Shown here: positions 6,552-15,744 of the stretch, in pieces
Layout of the letters: every line of letters begins with the position of its first letter
How positions within the stretch are numbered: the stretch's first letter is position 1
NCBI RefSeq assembly: GCF_000235625.1
Contig: NZ_AGTR01000037.1
Location: 1 to 64,000, forward strand
Reading direction: 5' to 3'
From: Marinobacter manganoxydans MnI7-9
GTDB lineage: Bacteria > Pseudomonadota > Gammaproteobacteria > Pseudomonadales > Oleiphilaceae
DNA length: 64,000 bases
Notes under the pieces: model-generated
Database searches by the model: none
Seen by the model: the letters and a program-made list of their open reading frames with translations, nothing else
Told to the model about the DNA's origin: nothing
Program-made: the position numbers and the translations under genes

Positions 6552-9002
6552 TCAGGCAGGGTTGTGATCAATCACTGTCTCCTTGTTGCGCGCAAACTCA
6601 TCAAACGGGAAGTCATCGACCGTCAGCATCTCAAGTACAACGGTCTCATACTGGCGCATGAAATCGGCCTCTTCCTTGGTATAGATACCAGCCTTCAGGG
6701 CCGCCTCAAACCGCTCTTCCGGATGCAAGGCGGTCATCGGCAATTCACCCTTGGCGTAGGCCTTGGTCGCTTTCCGGTATAGCTGTTCTGCCTTGTCGTA
6801 GTCCTTGAGCAGACCGTTGTAGCGAGCCACCGGATTCTCCACGGTACCCTCGCCATTGGTATGCCAGATGCTGGCAATCAGCTTGTTGCGGATAGGCGTG
6901 TCTGTGGAGATTGCACGAGCCAACTTGCGCGCAAGGTCGTCCTGCGGACTACCCCAGCGACGGCCGAGCGGCATCGTGACGCCCCGCAGAACCAGCGCCA
7001 CGGCACGATTCGGCAGGTTCTGGAGGAACTCATCCAGGGCGTTTTCAGTGCGATGCAGCAGCATGCCCAGGCTGTACTCCATTACTTCCTTCTCACCCTC
7101 TACCGGCTGAGTCTCGTGCCAGTTCTTGAGGACCATGGAAGCCAGGTACAGGTTGGACAGCATATCCCCCAGCCGTGCAGAGATAAGCTCCCGCATTTTC
7201 AGTTCGCTGCCAAGCGTGGTCATCGCGGCATCCGAGCACAGACCAAAGGCCGCACTGAAGCGGGCCACGGCCTGCGCGTACTTGCGACTGGCACTGTCAA
7301 ACGGCACATCTGCCCGTCCAAGACCCAGAGCCTGGGTGAAGGCGCGGGCGGCATTGCCGAAAATCAGCCCGGCGTGGCCGAAGAACGCATCGTCAAACGC
7401 ATTGATATCATCGTTGTCCTTGGCCGCCAGCTCCTTGAGCACATACGGATGGCAGCGAATGGCGCCCTGACCGAAGATCATCAGGCTGCGGGTCATGATG
7501 TTGGCACCCTCAACAGTGATCGAGACAGCGGCACCGCTGTAGCCTATGCCCAGGTAGTTACGCGGGCCAAGCGTGACGGTCTTGCCACCGTGAACGTCCA
7601 TGGCATCGGTCAATACACCGCGCTGGAACTCGGTAAGGTGGTATTTAAGGATGGCAGACGGCACTGCCGGCTTCTCACCTTTATCAATCATATTGGCAGT
7701 GTGGTTTACAGCTGCCTGAGAGATATAGGTCTTGGCGGCGATTCGGGCCAGAGGCTCCTGCACACCCTCCATATCAGCAACCGGCGTATTGAACTGACGG
7801 CGGATACGGGTGAAACCACCAGCGGTGCCAACGGCCGACGCAGCCGCACCGGCCGCACCGGAGGGCAGGGTGATGCAGCGACCCACCGACAGGCACTCAA
7901 CCAGCATACGCCAGCCCTGACCGGCCATATCCACGCCACCGATGATGTAGTCCAGCGGAATGAAGACGTCTTTACCCTTGATCGGGCCATTCAGGAACGG
8001 GCTGCCAATCGGGCAATGACGACGGCCGATCTCCATGCCTTTGGTGTCCCTGGGGATCAGTGCGCAGGTAATACCATAGTCTTCGGTTTCGCCCAGGAGC
8101 CCGTCCGGATCGAACATGCGGAAGGCAAGGCCAACAACCGTTGCGATGGGCGCCAGGGTGATCCAGCGCTTCTCGAAATTCAGCCGGATACCGACAACTT
8201 CCTTGCCATCGACTTTCTGTTTGCAAACGATACCGGTGTCCGGAAGCGACGTCGCATCTGAACCAGCCCTTGGGCCCGTCAGACCAAAGCAAGGAATTTC
8301 ACGACCGTCTGCAAGCCTTGGCAGGTAATGGTTTTTCTGCTCCTCGGTGCCGTACTTGACGAGCAGCTCGCCAGGACCAAGGGAATTGGGTACGCCCACA
8401 GACACCATGAGCGTCTCGTTGGATGCCAGTTTTTGCAGAACTGCAGACTGCGCCTTGGCAGAGAATTCGAGGCCACCGTATTCCTTGGGAATGATCATCC
8501 CGAAGAAACCTTCCTTCTTGAGGAAGTCCCACAGCTCTTCGGGCAGATCAGCCCGCTCGACCGCCACGTCCCAGGTGTTACACATGGAAATTGCCTGGAC
8601 ACACTGATTGTCGACGAAGGCCTGTTCTTCCTCGCTCAGGCCGGTATTGCGGTTGATCAGCAGGTTGTGCCAGTCAGGCCGACCAGTGAACAGTTCACCG
8701 TCCCAGCCGACCGTACCGGCTTCGAGAGCCACTTTCTCAGTCTCGGAAACCTTCGGTGCGACCTTCTTGAACATCGCGAAAATGCGGGGTGTCAGCCAGC
8801 TTTGGCGAAACCCGGGGAGGCCGGCAGCAGCTGTTAGGGCGGCACCAATAAACAAAACCAGGGCCAGCAAACCAGAGGCAAAAATCAGCGACAGCAGGCC
8901 GGTAACGGCCATTACGCCAATCGCGGACGTTGCACCAGACTCGCGCCGCATCACAATCAGCAGGCCAGCCAGTGCCACTACAAACAGTATGAAAGTCATC
9001 AT
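6552..9002 (-). CDS. fadE: Long-chain acyl-CoA dehydrogenase FadE
   Basis: FAD-dependent acyl-CoA dehydrogenase of the large FadE type (816 aa; E. coli FadE is 814). It catalyses the first step of fatty-acid beta-oxidation. Two hydrophobic N-terminal segments (about residues 3-18 and 30-60) suggest membrane association. The dehydrogenase core follows (IIPKEYGGLEFSAKAQS, GLTGPRAGSDATSLPD, then CHPYVLKELAAKDND) with the long C-terminal FadE-specific domain. Two consecutive ATG codons open the frame with GAGAG upstream. crcB follows 17 nt downstream. Confidence 0.95.
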   Translation of the reverse strand: MMTFILFVVALAGLLIVMRRESGATSAIGVMAVTGLLSLIFASGLLALVLFIGAALTAAAGLPGFRQSWLTPRIFAMFKKVAPKVSETEKVALEAGTVGWDGELFTGRPDWHNLLINRNTGLSEEEQAFVDNQCVQAISMCNTWDVAVERADLPEELWDFLKKEGFFGMIIPKEYGGLEFSAKAQSAVLQKLASNETLMVSVGVPNSLGPGELLVKYGTEEQKNHYLPRLADGREIPCFGLTGPRAGSDATSLPDTGIVCKQKVDGKEVVGIRLNFEKRWITLAPIATVVGLAFRMFDPDGLLGETEDYGITCALIPRDTKGMEIGRRHCPIGSPFLNGPIKGKDVFIPLDYIIGGVDMAGQGWRMLVECLSVGRCITLPSGAAGAAASAVGTAGGFTRIRRQFNTPVADMEGVQEPLARIAAKTYISQAAVNHTANMIDKGEKPAVPSAILKYHLTEFQRGVLTDAMDVHGGKTVTLGPRNYLGIGYSGAAVSITVEGANIMTRSLMIFGQGAIRCHPYVLKELAAKDNDDINAFDDAFFGHAGLIFGNAARAFTQALGLGRADVPFDSASRKYAQAVARFSAAFGLCSDAAMTTLGSELKMRELISARLGDMLSNLYLASMVLKNWHETQPVEGEKEVMEYSLGMLLHRTENALDEFLQNLPNRAVALVLRGVTMPLGRRWGSPQDDLARKLARAISTDTPIRNKLIASIWHTNGEGTVENPVARYNGLLKDYDKAEQLYRKATKAYAKGELPMTALHPEERFEAALKAGIYTKEEADFMRQYETVVLEMLTVDDFPFDEFARNKETVIDHNPA

Positions 9003-9132
9003 AGGTTCTCTCTGTCATCCATGGTTCGGGAATGTCGAAGACTATAAACCGTTACGTTTACGGTACCGCATCAGATGAGGGCTGACCAGCAAATGCCGCA
9101 CAGTCAGCCAGTTACGGAGATCACACCTGGCA

Positions 9133-11994
9133 TTATGCGGTCACGATCACACGAATGCCTTCCAATGCCAGACTGGCGTGCCCTATCGCCTCTTTTGCCG
9201 CTTCGAACTGATCGCGGAAAAAGTCGATTTCCTCCTCACGAATCGCCGGATTCACCTTTTGCAATGCTTCCAGCCGACGGATTTCCGGTCCGAAACTGGC
9301 CTCCAACTGCTCAAGCGCCTGAGACTTCAGGGGCTCCAGATGAGGCTCCGACAACCGCTCCACGTGGTCCACCATGGTTTCCACCTGGGGCCGGATCTGC
9401 GGAACGATGGCCTGGGCCGTGCGCCGCCGGATATTCGAGCACATCTCGTTGAGCCGGTCGTGAGGCAACGCGCCCGAAAGCTCCTTGCCATTGACATCCA
9501 CCAGCAGCCGAAGTGGCGAGACCGGCAGGTAGCGGGTCAGTTGGAGCGCTTCCGGTGCCGGGCAGTGCACAGTAAACAGGGCCTCCATCAACAGCGTTCC
9601 GGGCGGCAGCGCCTTTACGGAAAGACTGGCGAGGGCGGCCTTGCCAAGGCCGGAGCTGGTCACCGAGTCCATCACCCCCGTGACCATCGGGTGCTCCCAG
9701 CTCATGAAAGCCAGGTCTTCCCGCTCCAAGGCATTCTGTCGGTCCCAGGTCACGGTAATCCCGTCTTCCGGTAATTCGGCGACATGGCCGGCCTGATATT
9801 GCTCGCCGGGTCGCAGAATGTCGGAGTGATCGGCATGGTCTTCGACATCCACGCCGAGGATGTCAAAAGCCTCCATCATGTAATCCCGAACCCGGGCCTC
9901 GGATTCTTCGTCTTCGATGGCGGCGATCAGATCCTCTGCCACCTCAGGGCGACAGGAATTCAGCTCGATCAAGGCATCACGGCCAGCCTGCAAGAGCGTT
10001 TTCAGGCGCGTTGCTTCGTCCGCAGAGGCCTCGACGAGTCCATCAGCCACATCAAGGTCGCCATCAATAGCCTGCTGCCACTGGGCCTGCACCGCTTCCT
10101 GAACGGCAACGCCCACCGCGCAGCTCTCGGCAAAGGCGTTCAGGCCCTCGTGGAACCAGCGGAACTGCACCTCCTGACTGGTGCCACTGAGATAGGGCAC
10201 GTGAATATCAATCGCTTCTGTCTGACCGATCCGGTCCAGCCGCCCGATGCGCTGCTCGAGCAAGTCCGGGTTTGCAGGCAGATCGAAGAGCACGAGATGA
10301 TGGGCAAACTGGAAATTGCGGCCTTCGCTGCCGATTTCAGAGCAGATCAGCGCCTGGGCACCCTGCTCCGTGTCGGCGAAATAGGCGGCGGCGCGATCAC
10401 GCTCGATCAGGCTCAGGTGTTCATGGAAGGCAGCACTGCGGATACCCGCCCGCAGCTGGAGATAATGTTCCAGGGCCATGGCGGTCTGGGCACTGGCACA
10501 GATCACCACCACTTTGGCCGGGCGCAGGCCGACCAGCTTTTTCTCAAGCCACTCAACCCGGGGATCGTCCGCCAGCCACTGCTCCTCGGGCACCAGTTGC
10601 TCCGGGGCCAACCCCTGAATACCTGAGGCCTGCCCTTCGTACATGGCCGGACAAGGCAACGGTGCAGGATCGGGTCGGCGCTCGGGAAATCCCTGGATGG
10701 CCGCCCGGGTGTTACGGAACAGCACGCGACCGGTACCATGCCGGTCCAGCAGGGCATCGATCACCGATTGCCTCGGATTGTCACCGGCAAACAGCTGGTC
10801 CAGCTCTTCACCCAACCATTCCCGCAGCAGCTTCTGATCACCCTCGCTGATATCGGAGCTTTCGTCCTGAAGACGCCGGACAACACTGTTGATGGCTTCA
10901 TACTGCTGCTCTTCTCTGCGGAAGGTTTCCAGATCATGGAAACGGGCCGGGTCGAGAAGCCGCAGGCGGGCAAAGTGACTGGCGATACCCACCTGCTCGG
11001 GCGTTGCTGTCAGCAAGAGCAGGCCGCGGCTGACCGCCGACAGTTCCTCAACGATCCGGTATTCCGGGCTAACCTCTTCAGGGCTCCACGCAAGATGATG
11101 GGCCTCATCAACAATCATCAGGTCCCAGTGAGCCTTGAGGGCATCGTCCTGCGCCTTCTGGCTTTTCTTCAGGAAGTCGAGACTGCAGAGCACCAGCTGT
11201 TCGCTCTCGAACGGATTCACCGCATCTTCATCGCCAAAAATATGGTTTACCAGCGCATCCACGTCGCTTTCCTGCTCTTTCAGAGCGTCGTAGCGACCCT
11301 GATCCACTATGGAAAATCGCAGATTAAAGCGGCGGAGCATTTCCACCAGCCATTGATGGGTGAGGGAATCCGGCACCACGATCAAGGCACGCTTTGCCCG
11401 GCCAGTGTGCAGCTGATAGTGGAGGATCAGCCCCGCCTCGATGGTTTTGCCAAGACCGACCTCATCTGCCAGAAGAACCCGTGGCGCATGGCGCCGGGCA
11501 ACTTCATGGGCAATGTATATCTGGTGTGGCAGATGCTGCGTGCGGGCGCCGATCAACCCCTGGGCTGACGATGCCCGCAGGCGGTTCATGTGCTGAAGCG
11601 TGGCAAACCTCAGGCGAAAGGCACCGTTGCGATCGAACTGGCCCGCGAACAGCCGCTGGTGCGGTGCAGAAAAATTCACGGATCCGGCGAGTTTCACCTC
11701 GGATATTTCGTGCAGATCGGTGCCGTCGTCCCCGTGATACAGGAGCACCCCGCCCCGGTCCTCAACTGCACGGACGGTGTACCGTTCGCCATCGAAGGTC
11801 TCAATCTCTTCCCCCAGCTGATAGATGATGCGGGACAGCGGGGCGTTATCAATCGCGTAGGTGCGCTCCTCATCGGCGGCGGGAAACCCGAGGGTCACCC
11901 GGCGCCCGGAGATATCCGTGACGATCCCGAGCCCCAGGCCGGTGTCACTGTGGCTGACCCAACGCTGACCAATAACAAATTCCGATGTATCCAA
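9133..11994 (-). CDS. rapA: RNA polymerase-associated Swi2/Snf2 ATPase RapA
   Basis: RapA recycles RNA polymerase after termination (953 aa here; 968 in E. coli). It has an N-terminal Tudor-like region (VIGQRWVSHSDTGLGLGIVTD), helicase motif I LLADEVGLGKT at about residue 172, DEAH box IVDEAHHLAW at about 295, motif VI QRIGRLDRIGQ, and the long RapA C-terminal domain. I chose a TTG start at 11994, with GGAGG four nt upstream. An upstream start (12081) would run 70 nt into the 3' end of cysZ and add an arginine-rich tail absent from relatives. It lies 16 nt after the cysZ stop, suggesting co-transcription. Confidence 0.93.
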   Translation of the reverse strand: MDTSEFVIGQRWVSHSDTGLGLGIVTDISGRRVTLGFPAADEERTYAIDNAPLSRIIYQLGEEIETFDGERYTVRAVEDRGGVLLYHGDDGTDLHEISEVKLAGSVNFSAPHQRLFAGQFDRNGAFRLRFATLQHMNRLRASSAQGLIGARTQHLPHQIYIAHEVARRHAPRVLLADEVGLGKTIEAGLILHYQLHTGRAKRALIVVPDSLTHQWLVEMLRRFNLRFSIVDQGRYDALKEQESDVDALVNHIFGDEDAVNPFESEQLVLCSLDFLKKSQKAQDDALKAHWDLMIVDEAHHLAWSPEEVSPEYRIVEELSAVSRGLLLLTATPEQVGIASHFARLRLLDPARFHDLETFRREEQQYEAINSVVRRLQDESSDISEGDQKLLREWLGEELDQLFAGDNPRQSVIDALLDRHGTGRVLFRNTRAAIQGFPERRPDPAPLPCPAMYEGQASGIQGLAPEQLVPEEQWLADDPRVEWLEKKLVGLRPAKVVVICASAQTAMALEHYLQLRAGIRSAAFHEHLSLIERDRAAAYFADTEQGAQALICSEIGSEGRNFQFAHHLVLFDLPANPDLLEQRIGRLDRIGQTEAIDIHVPYLSGTSQEVQFRWFHEGLNAFAESCAVGVAVQEAVQAQWQQAIDGDLDVADGLVEASADEATRLKTLLQAGRDALIELNSCRPEVAEDLIAAIEDEESEARVRDYMMEAFDILGVDVEDHADHSDILRPGEQYQAGHVAELPEDGITVTWDRQNALEREDLAFMSWEHPMVTGVMDSVTSSGLGKAALASLSVKALPPGTLLMEALFTVHCPAPEALQLTRYLPVSPLRLLVDVNGKELSGALPHDRLNEMCSNIRRRTAQAIVPQIRPQVETMVDHVERLSEPHLEPLKSQALEQLEASFGPEIRRLEALQKVNPAIREEEIDFFRDQFEAAKEAIGHASLALEGIRVIVTA

Positions 11995-12010
11995 GAAACC
12001 TCCAGACCAA

Positions 12011-12760
12011 TTAAGTTCTTGTGGCGCCGTTCTCACGCACCCAGTAAGCCGTCGCCCCACATACCGCCGCCGGAACGACAAACAAATTCAGCACCGGCAC
12101 CATGGCAGCCAGCGCCACCGGCAGGCCAAAGCCAAAGGCAGACAGGCGGGTGTCGCCGAGCAACCGTCGCAGTGCGGGGAAACTGACCTTGTGGTTGTCT
12201 GCCGGGTAGTCCACGTATTGCAGCGCCATCATCCAGCTGTTGAACAGGAACCAGAGAACAGCAGCCACCAGATTAACAACCGGTATAAGACCGATGATCA
12301 GTAAACCGATAGCCCGCGGCAGGTAATACAGGATCTTCTGAACCTCGCGCCAGAGTGCGCGGGGAATATCCTTGATGATCGATGCCCAGCTGTCATCGGT
12401 ATTCACCTCCTGGCCGGTCAGGTGCTTTTCTGTCAGCTCGGCAAGATAGCCATAGAAAGGGGAACCAATCAGATTGGCAACGATCACAAAGCCGTAGGCG
12501 AGCATCAGTACGATGACCGCCCCATACAGAATCCAGAACAACCAATCCAGTGCCTGAAGCCACGCCCAGTCCGGCAACCACGACATCGCGGTGGCAATCA
12601 GGCCTGCAAACAGCTCTCCCATGAAGAAGAACAGCAATCCGAAGAGCAGAATATTGATAACCAGTGGAATGATGACGAACAGCCGAAGACCGGGCTGACG
12701 AATCAGGCGGAAACCCTCACCCAGGTAGCCCAGTCCACGAAAAAAATTACCCTTGAGCAT
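12011..12760 (-). CDS. cysZ: CysZ-type sulfate transporter
   Basis: Inner-membrane protein of the CysZ/EI24 family (249 aa), which imports sulfate in E. coli. It starts MLKGNFFRGLGYLGEGFRLI. Hydrophobic segments lie near residues 25-50, 60-105, 140-175 and 205-235. The conserved ANLIGSPFYGYLAE and the ALQYVDYPADNH block are both present. The ATG at 12760 has GGAGGT about 10 nt upstream; a longer frame to 12802 is unlikely. Its stop precedes the rapA start by 16 nt. Confidence 0.88.
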   Translation of the reverse strand: MLKGNFFRGLGYLGEGFRLIRQPGLRLFVIIPLVINILLFGLLFFFMGELFAGLIATAMSWLPDWAWLQALDWLFWILYGAVIVLMLAYGFVIVANLIGSPFYGYLAELTEKHLTGQEVNTDDSWASIIKDIPRALWREVQKILYYLPRAIGLLIIGLIPVVNLVAAVLWFLFNSWMMALQYVDYPADNHKVSFPALRRLLGDTRLSAFGFGLPVALAAMVPVLNLFVVPAAVCGATAYWVRENGATRT

Positions 12761-12857
12761 AGCTGGCAGGACCTCCGCTTCAATGACAATGACGGGGCGC
12801 AAAGCATATCATGTTGGCAACATTCCCACAGCCCGAGAACGCTCAGTGACTTCCCCG

Positions 12858-13262
12858 ATGGATACATTGAAACAACAACTGACCAGCCTGCTGCAATTCC
12901 GCCCCCTCTGGCAGGCAGCCTTTGTGGTTTCCGTTCTGGCCATCGGGTTTCTGGCGACAACCGACAGCCCTCATGCCATACCTTCATCGTCGAACGACAA
13001 GGTGAACCATCTGATCGCCTTCCTCGAGCTCACCATCCTCACCCGGCTGGCCTGGCCGGAGCTCCGGCCCATCTGGTTTGCGCCGGCCCTGCTGGGCTTT
13101 GGCCTTGGCATTGAGCTTATCCAGGCAACCCTGCCCTATCGGGAATTTTCCCTGGCCGATCTGGCTGCGGACGGCGCCGGCATTGCCATCGGACTTCTTC
13201 CCTGGCCCGGCATCCGAAACGCCGGAAAACCGGATTTGCGAAATTCGCCAGAGTCGCTGTGA
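12858..13262 (+). CDS. VanZ-like membrane protein
   Basis: Small membrane protein (134 aa) with the VanZ-like arrangement. A hydrophobic stretch near residues 15-32 is followed by SSNDKVNHLIAFLELTIL (the conserved DK-H-AF block), two more segments and FSLADLAADGAGIAIG (the D-L-N/A-G motif near the C-terminus). The biochemical role of this family is not settled outside teicoplanin resistance. It is divergent from cysZ. Its stop codon overlaps the GacA-box-like palindrome at 13258-13275. Confidence 0.8.
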   Translation: MDTLKQQLTSLLQFRPLWQAAFVVSVLAIGFLATTDSPHAIPSSSNDKVNHLIAFLELTILTRLAWPELRPIWFAPALLGFGLGIELIQATLPYREFSLADLAADGAGIAIGLLPWPGIRNAGKPDLRNSPESL

Positions 13263-13275
13263 GATATCTCTTACA
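13258..13275. promoter_or_regulatory. GacA/UvrY box upstream of the small RNA
   Basis: TGTGAGATATCTCTTACA is an 18-bp near-perfect inverted repeat matching the GacA/UvrY upstream activating sequence (TGTAAG-N6-CTTACA, with TGTGAG as the usual variant). Its centre lies about 180 bp before the predicted start of the GGA-rich RNA. Genes for CsrB/RsmZ-type RNAs are the main known GacA targets and carry such distal sites. The match overlaps the vanZ-like stop codon. Confidence 0.8.
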
Positions 13276-13432
13276 AAGGCGTGAGATCTTGCAGCGACGT
13301 TGTGTGCGCGGCAGTGGCAGAAACTCTTTAGAAAAAAGCTAACTCACTGATAACTTTGTTTTATTGGAGACACCCACGCTGACATCTCCTGCGATGCGTG
13401 CACAGTTCACACGTTTGTCAGAATCCAGTTGG

Positions 13433-13438
13433 TATATT
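13433..13438 (+). promoter_or_regulatory. Probable -10 element (TATATT) of the small RNA
   Basis: TATATT lies 6-7 nt before the predicted first nucleotide near 13445. At 17-nt spacing the -35 position reads CACGTT, a poor match. This is expected for an activator-dependent promoter such as one driven by GacA. Confidence 0.5.
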
Positions 13439-13444
13439 GTTGTT

Positions 13445-13678
13445 GTCAAGGATGACAGGGAAATGGACGACGCACTGGATGCACCCCGGCAAGGATCGCG
13501 GGGAGAGGTAGGGACACAAGGACGCCTCGCTTAAGGGATAACTATTCGGATAGCCGGCTCGGATGCCGGCACCACGGAGTGGCTCAAGGATCTCGCAACA
13601 AGGCTGTTGCCAAATGCGCAAGGATGCGCCGACCTGTTCCGAGAAAGGGTAACCGTTTGGTTGCCCTTTATTTTTTTA
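13445..13678 (+). ncRNA. CsrB/RsmZ-type CsrA-sequestering small RNA
   Basis: About 235 nt with no sensible protein frame and 14 GGA trinucleotides, several shown in hairpin loops. Examples: GTCA-AGGA-TGAC (13445-13456), GCA-CTGGA-TGC (13472-13482), GCCGGC-TCGGAT-GCCGGC (13553-13570), CCAC-GGA-GTGG (13572-13582) and GCGCA-AGGA-TGCGC (13616-13629). GGA in a loop is the CsrA/RsmA recognition unit, and RNAs with many copies titrate that regulator. The RNA ends in a terminator at 13647-13678, and a GacA box lies upstream. Length is between RsmZ and CsrB. The exact 5' end is inferred. Confidence 0.85.
13647..13678 (+). terminator. Rho-independent terminator of the small RNA
   Basis: GGGTAACC (13647-13654), loop GTTT, then GGTTGCCC (13659-13666) with one G-U pair, followed by a T-rich tract to 13678. 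It defines the 3' end of the CsrB/RsmZ-type RNA. Confidence 0.88.
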
Positions 13679-13706
13679 TACCTTCTTTTTTCTCACCTCT
13701 GATCCA

Positions 13707-14366
13707 TCACTGGTTGTTCTCGGCCAGGTAGATACGAACCTGATTGAACTCCTCGAATTCGTTAAGATCCGGCCAGGTCCGGGCCTCAAGCGTTGTCTGC
13801 TTGCGGTAGGCATCGTCACCCAACACTTTCATCCGCGAATCCGCCAGCAGCACCCGAGGAGCCGCCTCGCGTAAAACGCCGAGCAACGGCCGGTTTTCCG
13901 GATCGTAGAGCACATCCGCAGCGGCCACGACATCTATTTCGTCCGGCCGGGCTGCCCAGTCAGGGCAAAGGCCAACGGAAACACCATTGAGAGCCGCATT
14001 CGCATTGGCCGCGTCCAGCGCAGCCGGATCAATGTCACAGGCGATGGCTTCCCTGGCTCCGGCCATTGCCGCCGCGACAGCCACGATTCCGGATCCCGAG
14101 CCGAAATCCAGGACGCGCTTGCCCTCAACCCAATGGGGATTGTCCAGAATCCAGTTGGCGAGCACCTGGCCGCTGGCCCAGCAGAACGACCAGTAGGCGG
14201 GTTCGGCAACGACCGCCTGGGCCTCTTCGTGCGATAACGGCCCCTCAAGCACCCTCGGGTCAAAGAGGTACAGGGCAATGCGCTCACAGCCGGCAGGACG
14301 GGAAACGGCCACCCGGCCTCGGGAGAGGGTTTTGCGCAGGTGCTGATTCAGACTGTCCACTGACAT
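13707..14366 (-). CDS. Class I SAM methyltransferase (ETFB-lysine-methyltransferase-like)
   Basis: Rossmann-fold methyltransferase, 219 aa. The SAM-binding motif I is VLDFGSGSGIVAVAA, the acidic end of strand 2 is ACDIDPAALDAANAN, and a later AAADVLYDPEN takes the place of the catalytic loop. The preceding YWSFCWASGQVLANWILDNP resembles the METTL20/ETFB lysine methyltransferase group, so a protein lysine substrate is plausible. The ATG at 14366 is preceded by GAGGTTGGG; a longer upstream frame would run into the promoter region shared with mnmH. It is convergent with the small RNA and divergent from mnmH. Confidence 0.78.
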   Translation of the reverse strand: MSVDSLNQHLRKTLSRGRVAVSRPAGCERIALYLFDPRVLEGPLSHEEAQAVVAEPAYWSFCWASGQVLANWILDNPHWVEGKRVLDFGSGSGIVAVAAAMAGAREAIACDIDPAALDAANANAALNGVSVGLCPDWAARPDEIDVVAAADVLYDPENRPLLGVLREAAPRVLLADSRMKVLGDDAYRKQTTLEARTWPDLNEFEEFNQVRIYLAENNQ

Positions 14367-14499
14367 GGGGTACCCAACCTCAATTTTCCGGAAGGCGTCA
14401 TTGTACCCGTGACCAGTCCGGGAAACAGGCGGCGACAAGCAGAAAAACCCCATTTCCGCTATACTGCCGCCTCCATCTGACAACTGGTTTACCGCTGAA

Positions 14500-15603
14500 A
14501 TGGCAAGCAGACCCGACACCGACGACTACCTTTCCCTGTTCCTGAATGATGTGCCGCTGATGGACGTCCGGGCACCGGTAGAGTTCAGCCGTGGCAGCTT
14601 TCCGAATACCGAAAACGCGCCCCTGATGAACGATGAGGAGCGCCATCGGGTTGGCATCTGTTACAAAGAGAAAGGTCAGGACAAGGCGATTGAATTGGGG
14701 CACCAGCTTGTGTCCGGTGACATCAAGGCCCAGCGCATTGAAGCCTGGAAACGTTTTGTCGCCCGCCACCCGAACGGCTACCTGTTCTGTTTTCGGGGCG
14801 GCCTGCGCTCCCGGCTCACTCAGCAGTGGATCCGGGAGGCCGGCATTGACTACCCGCTGGTCAAAGGCGGCTACAAGGCATTGCGGCGATTCCTGATCGA
14901 CAGTCTGGAAGCGCAGATCGAATCCGGCGAGTTCCGCATTCTCAGCGGGCGCACTGGAACCGGCAAAACGCGGGTTCTGCAACAGTTACCCAATCCGGTG
15001 GATCTTGAAGGCCTGGCTAATCACCGGGGCTCCAGTTTCGGGCGTCAGGTAACACCGCAGCCTTCACAAATCGATTTCGAGAATCGGCTGGCGGTAGCCA
15101 TGCTCAAGGCCCGCCATCTGAACAGTGGTCCGGTCTATCTGGAAGATGAAAGCCGCCTGGTGGGCCGTTGCGCCCTGCCCGAATCCCTCAAGGAGCGCAT
15201 GGCCAGGTCGCCGTTGCTGATCCTCGAGCAACCGATGGAAGAGCGTATTGGCATCATCCGTGAAGATTATGTTGAGGGAATGTACTCGGATTACGTGGAC
15301 CGCGACGGGGCCGAAGCAGGGTGGCTGAATTTCCGGGATTATCTGCTGAGCGCCATTGACCGCATCCGCAAACGCCTGGGCGGGGAGCGACACCAGCAGC
15401 TGCGCGGCCTGATGGAACAGGCACTCCTGCAGCAGGAAGCCACTGGAGAGACAGCGGCCCACAACGCCTGGATCCAGTCGCTGCTCCAGGATTATTACGA
15501 CCCCATGTACGACTACCAACTGGGCAAGAAAGAAGGCCGGATTCTTGTCCGCGGAGGCCCCGAGACCATTCTCGACTGGGCCAACAAGAGCTCGGTTGCG
15601 TAA
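14500..15603 (+). CDS. mnmH: tRNA 2-selenouridine synthase (SelU/MnmH)
   Basis: Converts 2-thiouridine at tRNA wobble position 34 to 2-selenouridine through a geranylated intermediate (367 aa). The N-terminal rhodanese domain (about residues 1-125) has the catalytic Cys in FCFRGGLRS. The C-terminal P-loop domain has GRTGTGKTRVL at about residue 150. Other conserved blocks are DLEGLANHRGSSFG and YLEDESRLVG. It implies a selenophosphate synthase elsewhere in the genome. A weak ribosome site precedes the ATG. Confidence 0.93.
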   Translation: MASRPDTDDYLSLFLNDVPLMDVRAPVEFSRGSFPNTENAPLMNDEERHRVGICYKEKGQDKAIELGHQLVSGDIKAQRIEAWKRFVARHPNGYLFCFRGGLRSRLTQQWIREAGIDYPLVKGGYKALRRFLIDSLEAQIESGEFRILSGRTGTGKTRVLQQLPNPVDLEGLANHRGSSFGRQVTPQPSQIDFENRLAVAMLKARHLNSGPVYLEDESRLVGRCALPESLKERMARSPLLILEQPMEERIGIIREDYVEGMYSDYVDRDGAEAGWLNFRDYLLSAIDRIRKRLGGERHQQLRGLMEQALLQQEATGETAAHNAWIQSLLQDYYDPMYDYQLGKKEGRILVRGGPETILDWANKSSVA

Positions 15604-15744
15604 GGCCCTGACTGAATATTACGCCTGCAGTACACAGCCCTGACATTTGTCTGCTATATAAAGGAATAGACGAATCAGGTTGTTGCAGTAATTTGTCCGT
15701 TAATCCGACACTTATGAAAAATACCAACGAACAAGGAGTCCTTT

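Noticed and set aside
13418-13621. A 67-codon minus-strand frame over the small RNA
   Set aside because: The stretch is explained by GGA hairpins and a terminator on the plus strand. The peptide resembles nothing and its frame runs through the RNA promoter.
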